Origin: an uncultured Clostridia bacterium
GTDB taxonomy: Bacteria; Bacillota; Clostridia; Christensenellales; Borkfalkiaceae
Direction of reading: 5' to 3'
DNA length: 15,684 nt
Assembly: GCA_944372565.1 (NCBI GenBank)
Contig: CALVZR010000059.1
Span: 1-15,684 of the forward strand
Positions 7,198 through 14,703 of this stretch are shown here, one piece after another (the stretch's first letter is position 1; each line of letters begins with the position of its first letter). The translations under genes and the position numbers were made by a program. Under the pieces are notes generated by a model. The model had not been told where the DNA came from. It made no database searches and worked only from the letters and a program-made list of their open reading frames with translations.

Positions 7198-8513
7198 TGG
7201 AAAAGAAGAAAAAAGCGGGCGTCATCTCCCTCGGGTGCGATAAAAACAGGGTCGATACCGAGAAGATGCTCTCCCGCCTGAGCGAAAAATACGAAATTAC
7301 GAGCGACCCCGAAGAGGCGGAGATCCTCGTGGTGAATACCTGCGCGTTTCTGAACGACGCGCGCAAAGAGGCGATAGAGGAAATTTTATCGTGCGCGCGG
7401 CTCAAAGAGAGCGGGCGGCTGGAAAAACTCGCCGTTACGGGGTGTTTGCCGCAGAAGTTCGGCGAAGAGGTGTTCGCCGGCATTCCCGAAATCGACGTGA
7501 TGGCGGGCATTTCCGATTACGATAAACTGGTTTTTGCCATCGAGGAAAGCTACGGCGGCGTGCGGAAAAACATCGTGGGAAAGCCCGCGTGCGAGCCGGA
7601 CGTGCCGCGCGTGCTCACCACCGACGGCTACGCGTATCTGAAGATCGCGGACGGCTGTTCCAATTTCTGCACGTACTGCCTGATCCCGAAAATCCGCGGG
7701 GCGTACCGCTCCGTGCCCGAAGATCAGCTCGCGCGTGAGGCCGCGGCGCTCGGAGAGCTGGGCGAACTCGTCCTCGTGGCGCAGGACGTTACGAAATACG
7801 GAACCGACCTTTCGGGCGGGGAAAACGTCGTGCGGCTGATCCGCAGGCTTTCCGCCCTGGAAAACGTGAAGAAAATCCGCCTTTTATACTGCTATCCCGA
7901 GAGCGTGAGCGAAGAACTCATCGACGAGATCGCGAAAAACGATAAGGTGCTCAAATACATAGACATCCCCCTGCAGCACGCGGACGACGGCGTGCTCCGC
8001 CGTATGAACCGCAAGGGGACGTATCAAAGCTATCTCGCCCTCGTGCGGAAACTGAAAGCGCGCGTGCCCGGCATCGCGGTGCGGAGCACGTTCATCGCGG
8101 GATTCCCCGGGGAAAGCGAGGAGTCGTTCGCCCGCCTGTGCGCGTTTTTGGAAGAGGCGGAGCTGTTCAACGCGGGATTTTTCCGCTATTCCAGAGAGGA
8201 AGACACCGCGGCGGCGCGCATGGACGGGCAGATCCCCGCCCGCGTGAAAACCGCCCGCGTGAAGAAACTGTACGCGGTGCAGAAAAAAATCGTGAAAAAG
8301 CAGCTCGCCGCGCAGGTCGGCAGGGAGCTCGATGTGTTCGTGGAAAATTTCGACGGCGCGTGCTGGGCGGGCAGGGCGTATTTCAACGCCCCCGAAATCG
8401 ACGGCAAGGTGTATTTCACGGGCGGAAGGGAATTTCGCGCGGGGGATACGGCAAAGGTGAAGATCACGGGCGCGGGCGATTACGATCTGTTCGGCGAAGC
8501 CGTGGATAAATAA
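7197..8513 (+). CDS. rimO: Ribosomal protein uS12 methylthiotransferase RimO
   Basis: Radical-SAM enzyme that adds a methylthio group to a conserved aspartate of ribosomal protein S12, using two iron-sulfur clusters. All three parts are present: an N-terminal UPF0004 domain with cluster cysteines at 14 (SLGCDKN), 49 (NTCAF) and 83 (TGCLPQ); the radical-SAM motif CSNFCTYC (C154, C158, C161); and a C-terminal TRAM-like domain from about 370. The 438-residue length is normal. It is distinguished from the tRNA enzyme MiaB by the SLGCDKN start, ADGCSNFCTYCLIP and the overall pattern. Its ATG shares one base with the ftsK stop, indicating translational coupling. Confidence 0.95.
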   Translation: MEKKKKAGVISLGCDKNRVDTEKMLSRLSEKYEITSDPEEAEILVVNTCAFLNDARKEAIEEILSCARLKESGRLEKLAVTGCLPQKFGEEVFAGIPEIDVMAGISDYDKLVFAIEESYGGVRKNIVGKPACEPDVPRVLTTDGYAYLKIADGCSNFCTYCLIPKIRGAYRSVPEDQLAREAAALGELGELVLVAQDVTKYGTDLSGGENVVRLIRRLSALENVKKIRLLYCYPESVSEELIDEIAKNDKVLKYIDIPLQHADDGVLRRMNRKGTYQSYLALVRKLKARVPGIAVRSTFIAGFPGESEESFARLCAFLEEAELFNAGFFRYSREEDTAAARMDGQIPARVKTARVKKLYAVQKKIVKKQLAAQVGRELDVFVENFDGACWAGRAYFNAPEIDGKVYFTGGREFRAGDTAKVKITGAGDYDLFGEAVDK

Positions 8514-8532
8514 AACGAAAAGAGGTCAGATT

Positions 8533-8694
8533 ATGCAGGAATACGAATACAAAGTGGCATTTTACAAGCGGTTCAAATCCGTGGAAAGGGAGATGAACAA
8601 GATGGCGGAGGACGGCTGGAAGGTGTTTTCCACCCATCTCGTGGCGGACGGCACGCAGATGGTCGTCGTGTATGAAAGGAAATACAGGGTATAA
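8533..8694 (+). CDS. Small DUF4177-like protein
   Basis: A 53-residue open frame with AGAGG (8521-8525) seven bases before its ATG, lying between rimO (19-base gap) and pgsA (5-base gap). The sequence starts MQEYEYKVAFYKRF, continues with an amphipathic helix ending EDGWKVFSTH and finishes as a strand, MVVVYERKY. That strand-helix-'GW'-strand-strand pattern resembles DUF4177, small proteins of unknown function. There is no signal peptide or membrane segment. Position, spacing and codon use match its neighbours, so I take it as real. Function is unknown. Confidence 0.75.
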   Translation: MQEYEYKVAFYKRFKSVEREMNKMAEDGWKVFSTHLVADGTQMVVVYERKYRV

Positions 8695-8699
8695 AGGCG

Positions 8700-9290
8700 A
8701 TGAATCTTCCCAATAAGATTTCCGTTGCGCGCATTTGCATGATCCCCGTGTTCGTCGTGCTCTTTTACGTGGAATTTCCCTATCACTACGCCGTTTCGGC
8801 GGCGGTGTTCGCGCTCGCCGCGTGCACCGATTTTCTGGACGGGCACATCGCGCGCAAATACAACCTCGTCACCAATCTCGGCAAGTTTCTCGATCCCATC
8901 GCGGATAAAGTGCTGGTTTCCACCGCGCTCATCGTGCTTTTGACCGAGCCCGCGATTCTGATGCCGACGGACGGCGCTTTCTGGATGCCCCTTTGCGGCG
9001 TGATCGTCGCGGTCATCTTAGCGCGGGAACTGATCGTCAGCGGATTCCGCACGGTGGCGGCAAGCCGCAACCTCGTGCTCGCCGCGGATAAGGTAGGCAA
9101 GGTGAAAACGGTGTTTCAGGACGTTGCCGTGGCAGTCCTTCTCGTCGCGGGGGAAAACTTTTTCGGCGTTTCGCCCGATCCTCTGCGGCTGGCGGGCTTT
9201 ATCCTGCTCGCGATCGCCGCGGTGCTCACCGTCGTTTCGGGCGTGCATTACATCGTGAAAAACGCCGCCGTCTTAAAAGAGGAGAAATGA
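8700..9290 (+). CDS. pgsA: CDP-diacylglycerol-glycerol-3-phosphate 3-phosphatidyltransferase
   Basis: Integral membrane enzyme that makes phosphatidylglycerol phosphate, the committed step to phosphatidylglycerol and cardiolipin. The CDP-alcohol phosphotransferase signature D-G-x2-A-R-x8-G-x3-D-x3-D is perfect in the segment starting DGHIARKY and ending DPIAD (about residues 43-65). The N-terminus MNLPNKISVARI is typical of PgsA, and several hydrophobic segments follow. The 196-residue length is normal. Its TGA overlaps the cinA start by four bases (ATGA), so the two are translationally coupled. PgsA next to cinA/recA is a common Firmicutes arrangement. Confidence 0.93.
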   Translation: MNLPNKISVARICMIPVFVVLFYVEFPYHYAVSAAVFALAACTDFLDGHIARKYNLVTNLGKFLDPIADKVLVSTALIVLLTEPAILMPTDGAFWMPLCGVIVAVILARELIVSGFRTVAASRNLVLAADKVGKVKTVFQDVAVAVLLVAGENFFGVSPDPLRLAGFILLAIAAVLTVVSGVHYIVKNAAVLKEEK

Positions 9291-10507
9291 AAACCGCGCT
9301 CATCAGTTTCCGCAATACAGACCTCGGCTACGATTCCGCCGCGGAACAGGCGCTCGTGTGGGCGTTCAACGCGGGCGGGATTCATATAGACGACATCACC
9401 GTGCTCTCCGTGCAGGACGACCTCGGTTTTTCCAAACGGTTCGCCGAACTCGAAACGTTTGCGGAAAACATCGTCATTCTCTGTTCGGAAGAAGTTACCT
9501 TCGACGTGAAGGGCTTCGTGGCGAAAAAACTGGGCGCGGAACTCACCGAAAACAAAAACGCCCGCCGTTTTATCGAGGAATACAACGAAAAAACGGGGAA
9601 GACGGGCGGCTACGAATACGCCCTTCTGCCCGAAGGCAGCACGGTCATTCCCAATTTCAACGGGGTGTTCCAGGGCTTTCTGGCGGTGGGGGATTATACC
9701 GTTACCCTGCTGCCCAACGAGCCGCAGGCGTTCGGCGCGATGTGCTGCAATTACATCCTGCCGTACTTTGAAAAGAAATATAAGATCCGCTACGATAAAC
9801 TCACGCTGCGTATGTTCGGCGTGAAGGGCGCGGAGCTGGAAACCGCGCTGAACGAGGCGAAGAAGATCGCGAAAAAGAAGATCTCCTTCAACATAGAGCA
9901 GAAATTTTCGGATATCCGCCTCAATATGGTGTACGACAACACCACGCCCAAAATGATCGCGGACGAGGCGGTGCGCGCCGTCGTGAGCCGCTTGAAAGAG
10001 CGCATCTACACCGAGGAGGACGAGCCTCTCGAAAAGTGCCTGTTCGACCTTTTAAGCCTGCACCGCAAAAAGATCTCCTTCGCGGAATCCTTCACGGCGG
10101 GCAGGGCGGCGGCGGCGCTAATCTCCGTTCCGGGCGCGAGCGCGGTGGTCAACGAGGGGATCACGGCGTACAGCAACCACGCCAAAATGCGCCGTCTGGG
10201 CGTGAAGGCGGAAACGCTGGAAAAATACGGCGCGGTCAGTTCGCAGACGGCTTACGAAATGGCTGCGGGGCTGCTCGAAGACGGCGAAACGGATATCGCC
10301 GTCGCCACGACGGGCATCGCGGGGCCGAAGTCGGACGATACCAAAAAGCCCGTGGGGCTGGCGTTCATCGCGGTGGGCGGCAGAAACGGGATACACATTC
10401 ACAAGCTCAATTTTACGGGGAGCAGGGAAGAAATTACCCAGACGGCGAAAAACGCCGCCCTGTTTTACGCCGTCGCGTATATCCGCGAGGGCAATCTGGC
10501 AACTTAA
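9287..10507 (+). CDS. cinA: CinA-family protein: degenerate N-terminal domain, intact PncC-like C-terminal domain
   Basis: The C-terminal part (about 248-406) is a nicotinamide-nucleotide amidohydrolase (PncC) domain, which recycles NMN to nicotinate mononucleotide. It retains ESFTAG (family ESCTGG; S268 kept), VPGAS, AYSNHAK (Y295, K300), YGAVSS and TTGIAGP (341-347). The N-terminal ~170 residues align in layout with the MoCF-like (COG1058) half of CinA but lack its hallmarks: no GTELL near the start, no GGLGPT-x-DD (here LCSEEVTFD), and only remnants of the later loops (IPNFNG, LPNEPQ). In other CinA proteins that half hydrolyses ADP-ribose, so loss of that activity is likely. Total length, 406, is normal. 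The gene sits between pgsA (4-base overlap) and recA. Confidence 0.88.
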   Translation: MKTALISFRNTDLGYDSAAEQALVWAFNAGGIHIDDITVLSVQDDLGFSKRFAELETFAENIVILCSEEVTFDVKGFVAKKLGAELTENKNARRFIEEYNEKTGKTGGYEYALLPEGSTVIPNFNGVFQGFLAVGDYTVTLLPNEPQAFGAMCCNYILPYFEKKYKIRYDKLTLRMFGVKGAELETALNEAKKIAKKKISFNIEQKFSDIRLNMVYDNTTPKMIADEAVRAVVSRLKERIYTEEDEPLEKCLFDLLSLHRKKISFAESFTAGRAAAALISVPGASAVVNEGITAYSNHAKMRRLGVKAETLEKYGAVSSQTAYEMAAGLLEDGETDIAVATTGIAGPKSDDTKKPVGLAFIAVGGRNGIHIHKLNFTGSREEITQTAKNAALFYAVAYIREGNLAT

Positions 10508-10530
10508 CCAAACAGCACAAGGAGAAAAAC

Positions 10531-11589
10531 ATGGAAGAAAAGAAAAAAACCGCCGCGGACGGCAAGGCGAAGGCGCTGGAAAGCGTTCTCGTGCAGATCG
10601 AAAAGCAATACGGCAAGGGCGCCATCATGCGCCTGGGGGACAGCGCCGGGGATACGAGCATAGAAGTCATCCCGTCGGGGTGTTTGTCGCTCGATATCGC
10701 GCTGGGCATCGGGGGGATGCCGCGCGGCAGGATCATCGAAATCTACGGGCCGGAATCTTCGGGGAAAACGACGGTCGCCCTCCACGTGGTGGCGCAGGCG
10801 CAGAAGGCGGGGGGCATCGCCGCGTTTATCGACGCGGAGCACGCGCTCGACCCCGTTTATGCCAAAAACCTCGGCGTGAATCTGGACGATCTGTACGTTT
10901 CCCAGCCCGATACGGGCGAACAGGCGCTCGACATCACCGATTCGCTCATCCGCAGTGGCGCGGTGGACATCATCGTGATGGACTCGGTTGCGGCGCTCAC
11001 GCCCGAGGCGGAAATCGAGGGCGAAATGGGCGAATCGCACGTCGGTTTGCAGGCGCGGCTGATGTCGCAGGCGCTCCGTAAGCTTGCCGGCATCACAAAC
11101 AAGAGCAAAACGTGCGTCATCTTCATCAACCAGCTGCGCGAGAAGGTGGGCGTGATGTTCGGCAACCCCGAAACGACGCCCGGCGGCAAGGCGCTCAAAT
11201 TCTACGCGAGCGTGCGCATCGACGTGAGGAAGTCGGACGCGCTCAAAGATACCGAAGGGCAGTTCGGCAACCACACGAAGGCGAAGATCGTGAAAAACAA
11301 ACTCGCGCCCCCGTTCAAAACGGCGGAATTCGATATCATCTACGGCGAGGGTATCAGCAGGGAAGGCTGCCTTATCGACCTCGGCGTGACTTACGGCGTG
11401 CTGGAAAAGAGCGGAGCGTGGTTTTCCTATAACGGCGAAAAGATCGGGCAGGGCAGGGACAAGGTGCGCGAACTGCTCAAAAACACCCCCGAACTCGCCG
11501 GCGAGATAGAGGCGAAGATCCGCGAGGCCGCCGCGCCCAAAAAAGCGGGCGCGCCCGCCGAAGAAGCAAAAGAGGCGAAAGCCGAATAA
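10531..11589 (+). CDS. recA: Recombinase RecA
   Basis: ATP-dependent strand-exchange protein for homologous recombination and SOS co-protease activity. It has 352 residues. ALESVLVQIEKQYGKGAIMRLG is the typical N-terminus. Walker A GPESSGKT is at 73-80, catalytic Glu is in DAEHALDP (E103), Walker B VDIIVMD at 145-151, and DNA-binding loop L2 lies in the NQLREKVGVMFGNPETTPGG region. The C-terminal tail is Ala/Lys/Glu-rich. ATG 10531 follows AAGGAG with good spacing; an overlapping upstream frame belongs to cinA sequence. The 23-base gap after cinA contains no promoter or GAAC-N4-GTTC-type LexA box that I can see, so recA is probably expressed with cinA. Confidence 0.99.
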   Translation: MEEKKKTAADGKAKALESVLVQIEKQYGKGAIMRLGDSAGDTSIEVIPSGCLSLDIALGIGGMPRGRIIEIYGPESSGKTTVALHVVAQAQKAGGIAAFIDAEHALDPVYAKNLGVNLDDLYVSQPDTGEQALDITDSLIRSGAVDIIVMDSVAALTPEAEIEGEMGESHVGLQARLMSQALRKLAGITNKSKTCVIFINQLREKVGVMFGNPETTPGGKALKFYASVRIDVRKSDALKDTEGQFGNHTKAKIVKNKLAPPFKTAEFDIIYGEGISREGCLIDLGVTYGVLEKSGAWFSYNGEKIGQGRDKVRELLKNTPELAGEIEAKIREAAAPKKAGAPAEEAKEAKAE

Positions 11590-11626
11590 AGGGGAGAACT
11601 TTTCCCCCGCGGCAAACGCGATTCGT

Positions 11627-11655
11627 TTGACAAAAGCAAATAAATCATATAAAAT
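11627..11655 (+). promoter_or_regulatory. Promoter of rny
   Basis: TTGACA (11627-11632) and TAAAAT (11650-11655) are separated by 17 bases in an AT-rich patch between recA and rny. An alternative -10, TATAAA at 11648, would leave a 15-base spacer. Upstream, 11591-11597 and 11601-11607 form a weak 7-bp hairpin after recA without a T tract, so some readthrough from recA into rny is plausible. Confidence 0.75.
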
Positions 11656-11664
11656 AAAAATAGT

Positions 11665-11698
11665 TGCGGAAACGCAGGGCAAAAAAACGCGTTCCGCA
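11665..11698 (+). promoter_or_regulatory. 5' leader hairpin of rny
   Basis: TGCGGAA (11665-11671) pairs with TTCCGCA (11692-11698); past a single bulged A, CGC (11673-11675) pairs with GCG (11689-11691). The loop is A-rich. The hairpin would sit at the very 5' end of the transcript and stop four bases before AGGAGG (11702-11707). It could protect the message or serve autoregulation; neither is shown. Confidence 0.45.
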
Positions 11699-11715
11699 GA
11701 CAGGAGGGCTTGAAA

Positions 11716-13341
11716 ATGGAAAAATTTTTTGCGAGCTTCCTGTTCTTGGCAAATCTCTCCACGGGCGCATGGATCGGCATCCTTGCGGGCGCGGTGGTTG
11801 CAGTGGGCGTCGGCGTGTTCTTTTTGGGGCTGAAAGTACAGTGGAACATCCGCAAGAAGAAAAACGACGCGCGGTTGGAAGAAATCGAAGCCGTTGTGAG
11901 CAAGATGCTCGAAGACGCGCAAACCGAAAGTAAAGCAATCAAAAAAGAAGCCATTTTAGAGGCAAAAGAACAGGAGCTGAAGCTTCGGAACGAGTTCGAG
12001 CGCGAATCCAAGGAAAAGCGCGCCGAATTGCAGAAAATGGAAAACCGCCTTGTGCAGAAGGAAGACGTTCTGGACAAGAAGGAAGAAAATCTGTTAAAAC
12101 GGAACGAAGATCTCAACAGGCAGCAGCAGGGGCTGAAGAACAAGGAAGCGGAAGTGGACAAGAAGCTGGCGGAAATCAGCGGCCAGCACGAACAGATGCT
12201 TTTGCAGTTCGAGAAGATTTCGCAGATGTCGCGGGACGAGGCGAAAGCCGAACTCGTGGCGGCGATGGAAGACGACGCGAAGAAAGAGGCGGCGGGACTG
12301 ATCCGCCAGATCGAAAGCGACGCGAAGGAAGAGGCGGACAAGAAGGCGAAGGAAATCATCTCTCTCGCGATTCAGAAATGCAGCACGGAGCAGGCTACGG
12401 AAATCACCGTTTCGGTGGTGCCGCTGCCGAGCGACGATAAGAAGGCGCGCATCATCGGCAGAGAGGGCAGAAACATCCGCACGCTGGAAAACGCCACGGG
12501 CATCGAGCTCATCATAGACGATACGCCCGAAGTCGTAATTCTTTCGGGGTTCGACCCCGTGCGCAGGGAAGTGGCGCGCATCGCTTTGGAAAAGCTGATC
12601 GCGGACGGCCGTATCCACCCCGCGCGCATCGAGGAAACGGTGGAGAAAGTCAAGAAGGAGCTTGACGCGGAGATCAAACAGTACGGCGAGAACGCGATGT
12701 TCGAATGCGGGCTGTTCGGCTTGCATCCCGAAATCATCAAACTTCTCGGCAGACTGAAATTCAGAACGAGTTACGGGCAGAACGTGCTCCGCCATTCTCT
12801 GGAAGTGGCGCATCTCGCGGGCACGATGGCTGCCGAACTCGGCTGCGACGTTACGTTGGCAAAACGCGCGGGCTTGCTGCACGATATCGGCAAGGCGGTG
12901 GACTTTGAAATCGAAGGCACGCATATGCAGATCGGCGCAGATCTCGCGAAGAAATACAGGGAAAACCACGTGGTCGTGAACGCCATTTTGTCGCACCACG
13001 GAGATGTGGAACCCAAAACGATCGAGGCCGTGCTCGTGGCGGCGGCGGATGCCATTTCGGGCGCGCGCCCGGGCGCGCGGCGCGAAACGACGACCAATTA
13101 CGTCAAGCGTCTGCAAAGGCTGGAAGAGATCGCGGGCGAATTCAAGGGCGTGGATAAATGCTATGCCATTCAAGCGGGCAGAGAGATCCGCGTGATGGTG
13201 AAACCCGACCAGGTGGACGACGCGAAAACGCTTTTCCTCGCGAAAGAGATCGCGAAGAAGATCGAAAGCGAACTGGAATATCCGGGGCAGATCAAAGTGA
13301 ACGTCATCCGCGAATGGCGGGCGACAGAATATGCAAAATAA
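11716..13341 (+). CDS. rny: Ribonuclease Y
   Basis: Membrane-tethered endoribonuclease that initiates mRNA decay in Gram-positive bacteria. In order: an N-terminal membrane segment (about 17-40), a long charged coiled coil (about 45-215, Lys/Glu-rich), a KH RNA-binding domain with the GREGRN loop (near 249), an HD metal-dependent nuclease domain with HSLEVAHL and LLHDIGKA (HD near 388), and the conserved C-terminal end KVNVIREWRA. The 541-residue length fits the family. ATG 11716 is chosen over TTG 11710 because AGGAGG (11702-11707) is eight bases from the ATG and only two from the TTG. It has its own promoter and terminator. Confidence 0.97.
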   Translation: MEKFFASFLFLANLSTGAWIGILAGAVVAVGVGVFFLGLKVQWNIRKKKNDARLEEIEAVVSKMLEDAQTESKAIKKEAILEAKEQELKLRNEFERESKEKRAELQKMENRLVQKEDVLDKKEENLLKRNEDLNRQQQGLKNKEAEVDKKLAEISGQHEQMLLQFEKISQMSRDEAKAELVAAMEDDAKKEAAGLIRQIESDAKEEADKKAKEIISLAIQKCSTEQATEITVSVVPLPSDDKKARIIGREGRNIRTLENATGIELIIDDTPEVVILSGFDPVRREVARIALEKLIADGRIHPARIEETVEKVKKELDAEIKQYGENAMFECGLFGLHPEIIKLLGRLKFRTSYGQNVLRHSLEVAHLAGTMAAELGCDVTLAKRAGLLHDIGKAVDFEIEGTHMQIGADLAKKYRENHVVVNAILSHHGDVEPKTIEAVLVAAADAISGARPGARRETTTNYVKRLQRLEEIAGEFKGVDKCYAIQAGREIRVMVKPDQVDDAKTLFLAKEIAKKIESELEYPGQIKVNVIREWRATEYAK

Positions 13342-13372
13342 AAAACGAAAAAACGAAAAGCGAAAAAGCGAA

Positions 13373-13407
13373 AGCGCTGCGCCGAATTTTCGGCGCAGCG
13401 CTTTTTT
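13373..13407 (+). terminator. Intrinsic terminator of rny
   Basis: A perfect 13-bp stem (13373-13385 with 13390-13402, loop ATTT) is followed by T residues to 13407. The bases between the rny stop and the stem (13342-13372) are a purine run with repeated CGAAAA units. The end of the minus-strand XRE gene begins just beyond. Confidence 0.9.
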
Positions 13408-13416
13408 GTATTTTGT

Positions 13417-13659
13417 TTAGTCGAGTTCTATTTCTTCGGAAAGAAAGATTTCATCGTTTAAAAATTCAAGAACGGACATACCGAACCCGTTCGCGAGTTT
13501 ATAAAGCGTCGTTAAAGTGATCGTTTTATTCTGCCCCGATAAAATTCTTTCCATAGCTCCGTGATAAACGCCCGATTTTTGTTCGAGTTTATATTGCGTG
13601 ATTCCTTTTTGCCGCAGTAAAGCGCGAATGCGTTTTGCGACCGCGTCGTTAACCGTCAA
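13417..13659 (-). CDS. Small XRE/Cro-type transcriptional regulator
   Basis: An 80-residue protein that is almost entirely one helix-turn-helix domain (about 7-65): RIRALLRQKGITQYKLEQKSG, then VYHGAMERILSG and TITLTTLYKLANGFGMSVLEFL, the classic five-helix Cro/C1 pattern, with a short acidic tail. Start is TTG (13657-13659) preceded by AAAGGGG nine bases upstream; no ATG lies near. It diverges from the AT-rich gene at 13819 and probably controls that gene, itself, or both. Together they form a low-GC segment unlike the flanking core genes, suggesting acquisition. An antitoxin role is possible but not shown. Confidence 0.85.
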   Translation of the reverse strand: MTVNDAVAKRIRALLRQKGITQYKLEQKSGVYHGAMERILSGQNKTITLTTLYKLANGFGMSVLEFLNDEIFLSEEIELD

Positions 13660-13705
13660 GTTACCGTGCCCCTTTATGTTTTTTTAATAGTTTATCAAAT
13701 AAAAG

Positions 13706-13779
13706 TTTTACCATTATGTCTTTAAATTGTGACTTTTTAAATTCATAAAGATTGATTTATAAAAAATAGTATGGTAAAA
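13706..13779. repeat. Inverted ATGGTAAAA sites between the divergent genes
   Basis: TTTTACCAT at 13706-13714 is the exact reverse complement of ATGGTAAAA at 13771-13779, which overlaps the -10 of the downstream promoter. The core half-site recurs at 14651-14667 inside the next gene as a perfect palindrome, TATGGTA-TCT-TACCATA. These are candidate operators for the small XRE protein. The surrounding AT-rich sequence makes chance a real alternative. Confidence 0.4.
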
Positions 13780-13780
13780 T
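13752..13780 (+). promoter_or_regulatory. Promoter of the AT-rich unknown gene
   Basis: TTGATT (13752-13757) and TAAAAT (13775-13780) are 17 bases apart, 39 bases before the start codon. An AGGAGAGGAG ribosome site follows at 13804-13813. I found no equally clear promoter for the divergent XRE gene, although its upstream region is AT-rich. Confidence 0.65.
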
Positions 13781-13818
13781 AAATTAAGTATTATTCGAAC
13801 AAAAGGAGAGGAGATAAA

Positions 13819-14700
13819 ATGAAATATCTGACAAAAGAATGGTTGCTGAAATATGAGTTGTCTTTCGTGAACCGTTTTACAAAGAAAGCAAAGCGGGCGG
13901 AAACTTTCAACGAGAAATTTTACAGGCAAGTCTATGCGCAAGCATACGGGAAATGGCGGGCGATCGAAAAGAATTTGCCAATTTACCGCGATCCGCAGGA
14001 AGATTTGAAAAAAATAGAGGATTATATCAACGAACGGGGAATTGACGAGGAAGAACAAAGAAGGCGGAAAAATTTCAAAAAAAATTATTTGGAACTCGAA
14101 CGGGAACGCATAGAAAAGGGCATATTTTTTCCGTTCGACGAAGAAAGAGCAAAAAATAAATTTAAAAAAAATATCAATTACAAAATAAAATTATACGAAC
14201 ATTTCTCGCAAGAAGTTTTAGACAGGATTGCGGATATAAGGGTATTTGCGCTGCATTATGCGAGCGCGGAGGCGAAAAAAATATTGCGCCCGGTTTGTGC
14301 AAAGTTTCGGCGGGATTGCGAAAAAATGCAGGATATAGCCGCCGAAGAAACAAGGAAAGCAGAAAAATACTTATCTCAAACATTGGAATTGAATCTGATC
14401 GGCGAAACTTTACTTGAGGAAATAAAAGAAGAAAACGGCGGAATATATTTATATTTCGAAAATAAAAACTGTCTTTTCATAAATAACGGTAAAATTTTAG
14501 AACGGGAAACAAATAATATATATCGTTACGACGCATATGATCCGTACAGCGGTTGGAGTATGATATGCGCCGCGGAGTTATACTATATTGAAGGGGAATT
14601 TGAGTTGCATTTCCTGATTTCCAATATCGATGAGGAATACAATAAAAATTTATGGTATCTTACCATACGGGGAAACGATATTAAGGAAATCTGTGATTAA
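13819..14700 (+). CDS. Unknown protein, possibly DUF4085 family
   Basis: A 293-residue soluble protein with no signal peptide or membrane segment. The N-terminus (MKYLTKEW) and the end (YIEGEFELHFLISN...LWYLTIRGNDIKEI) resemble my recollection of DUF4085 proteins, whose function is unknown; this assignment is tentative. Residues 1-180 are highly charged and probably helical. Residues about 205-293 look beta-rich, with alternating hydrophobics and many aromatics. Codon use is strongly A/T-biased (AAA, GAA, ATA, TTA), very different from the GC-rich neighbours. It has an AGGAGAGGAG ribosome site, its own promoter and a strong terminator, and lies divergent from an XRE gene. It reads as a recently acquired, self-contained cassette. 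Confidence 0.7.
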   Translation: MKYLTKEWLLKYELSFVNRFTKKAKRAETFNEKFYRQVYAQAYGKWRAIEKNLPIYRDPQEDLKKIEDYINERGIDEEEQRRRKNFKKNYLELERERIEKGIFFPFDEERAKNKFKKNINYKIKLYEHFSQEVLDRIADIRVFALHYASAEAKKILRPVCAKFRRDCEKMQDIAAEETRKAEKYLSQTLELNLIGETLLEEIKEENGGIYLYFENKNCLFINNGKILERETNNIYRYDAYDPYSGWSMICAAELYYIEGEFELHFLISNIDEEYNKNLWYLTIRGNDIKEICD

Positions 14701-14703
14701 AAA

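Noticed and set aside
10036..10530. Upstream in-frame extension of recA
   Set aside because: The extra 165 codons are cinA sequence read in another frame; ATG 10531 has AAGGAG in the right place and gives a normal RecA N-terminus.
10504..11922. 472-codon open frame antisense to recA
   Set aside because: It covers recA and the rny promoter and leader on the opposite strand, and its composition is that of a shadow frame.
11427..13173. Long minus-strand frames opposite rny (310 and 359 codons)
   Set aside because: One is almost pure Ser/Phe, the mirror of Lys/Glu codons in the RNase Y coiled coil; the other is the reverse of the KH/HD region. Neither has a plausible ribosome site or domain.
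13342..13372. CGAAAA-type purine repeats after rny as a repeat element
   Set aside because: A short, imperfect purine run immediately before a terminator; likely simple sequence drift.
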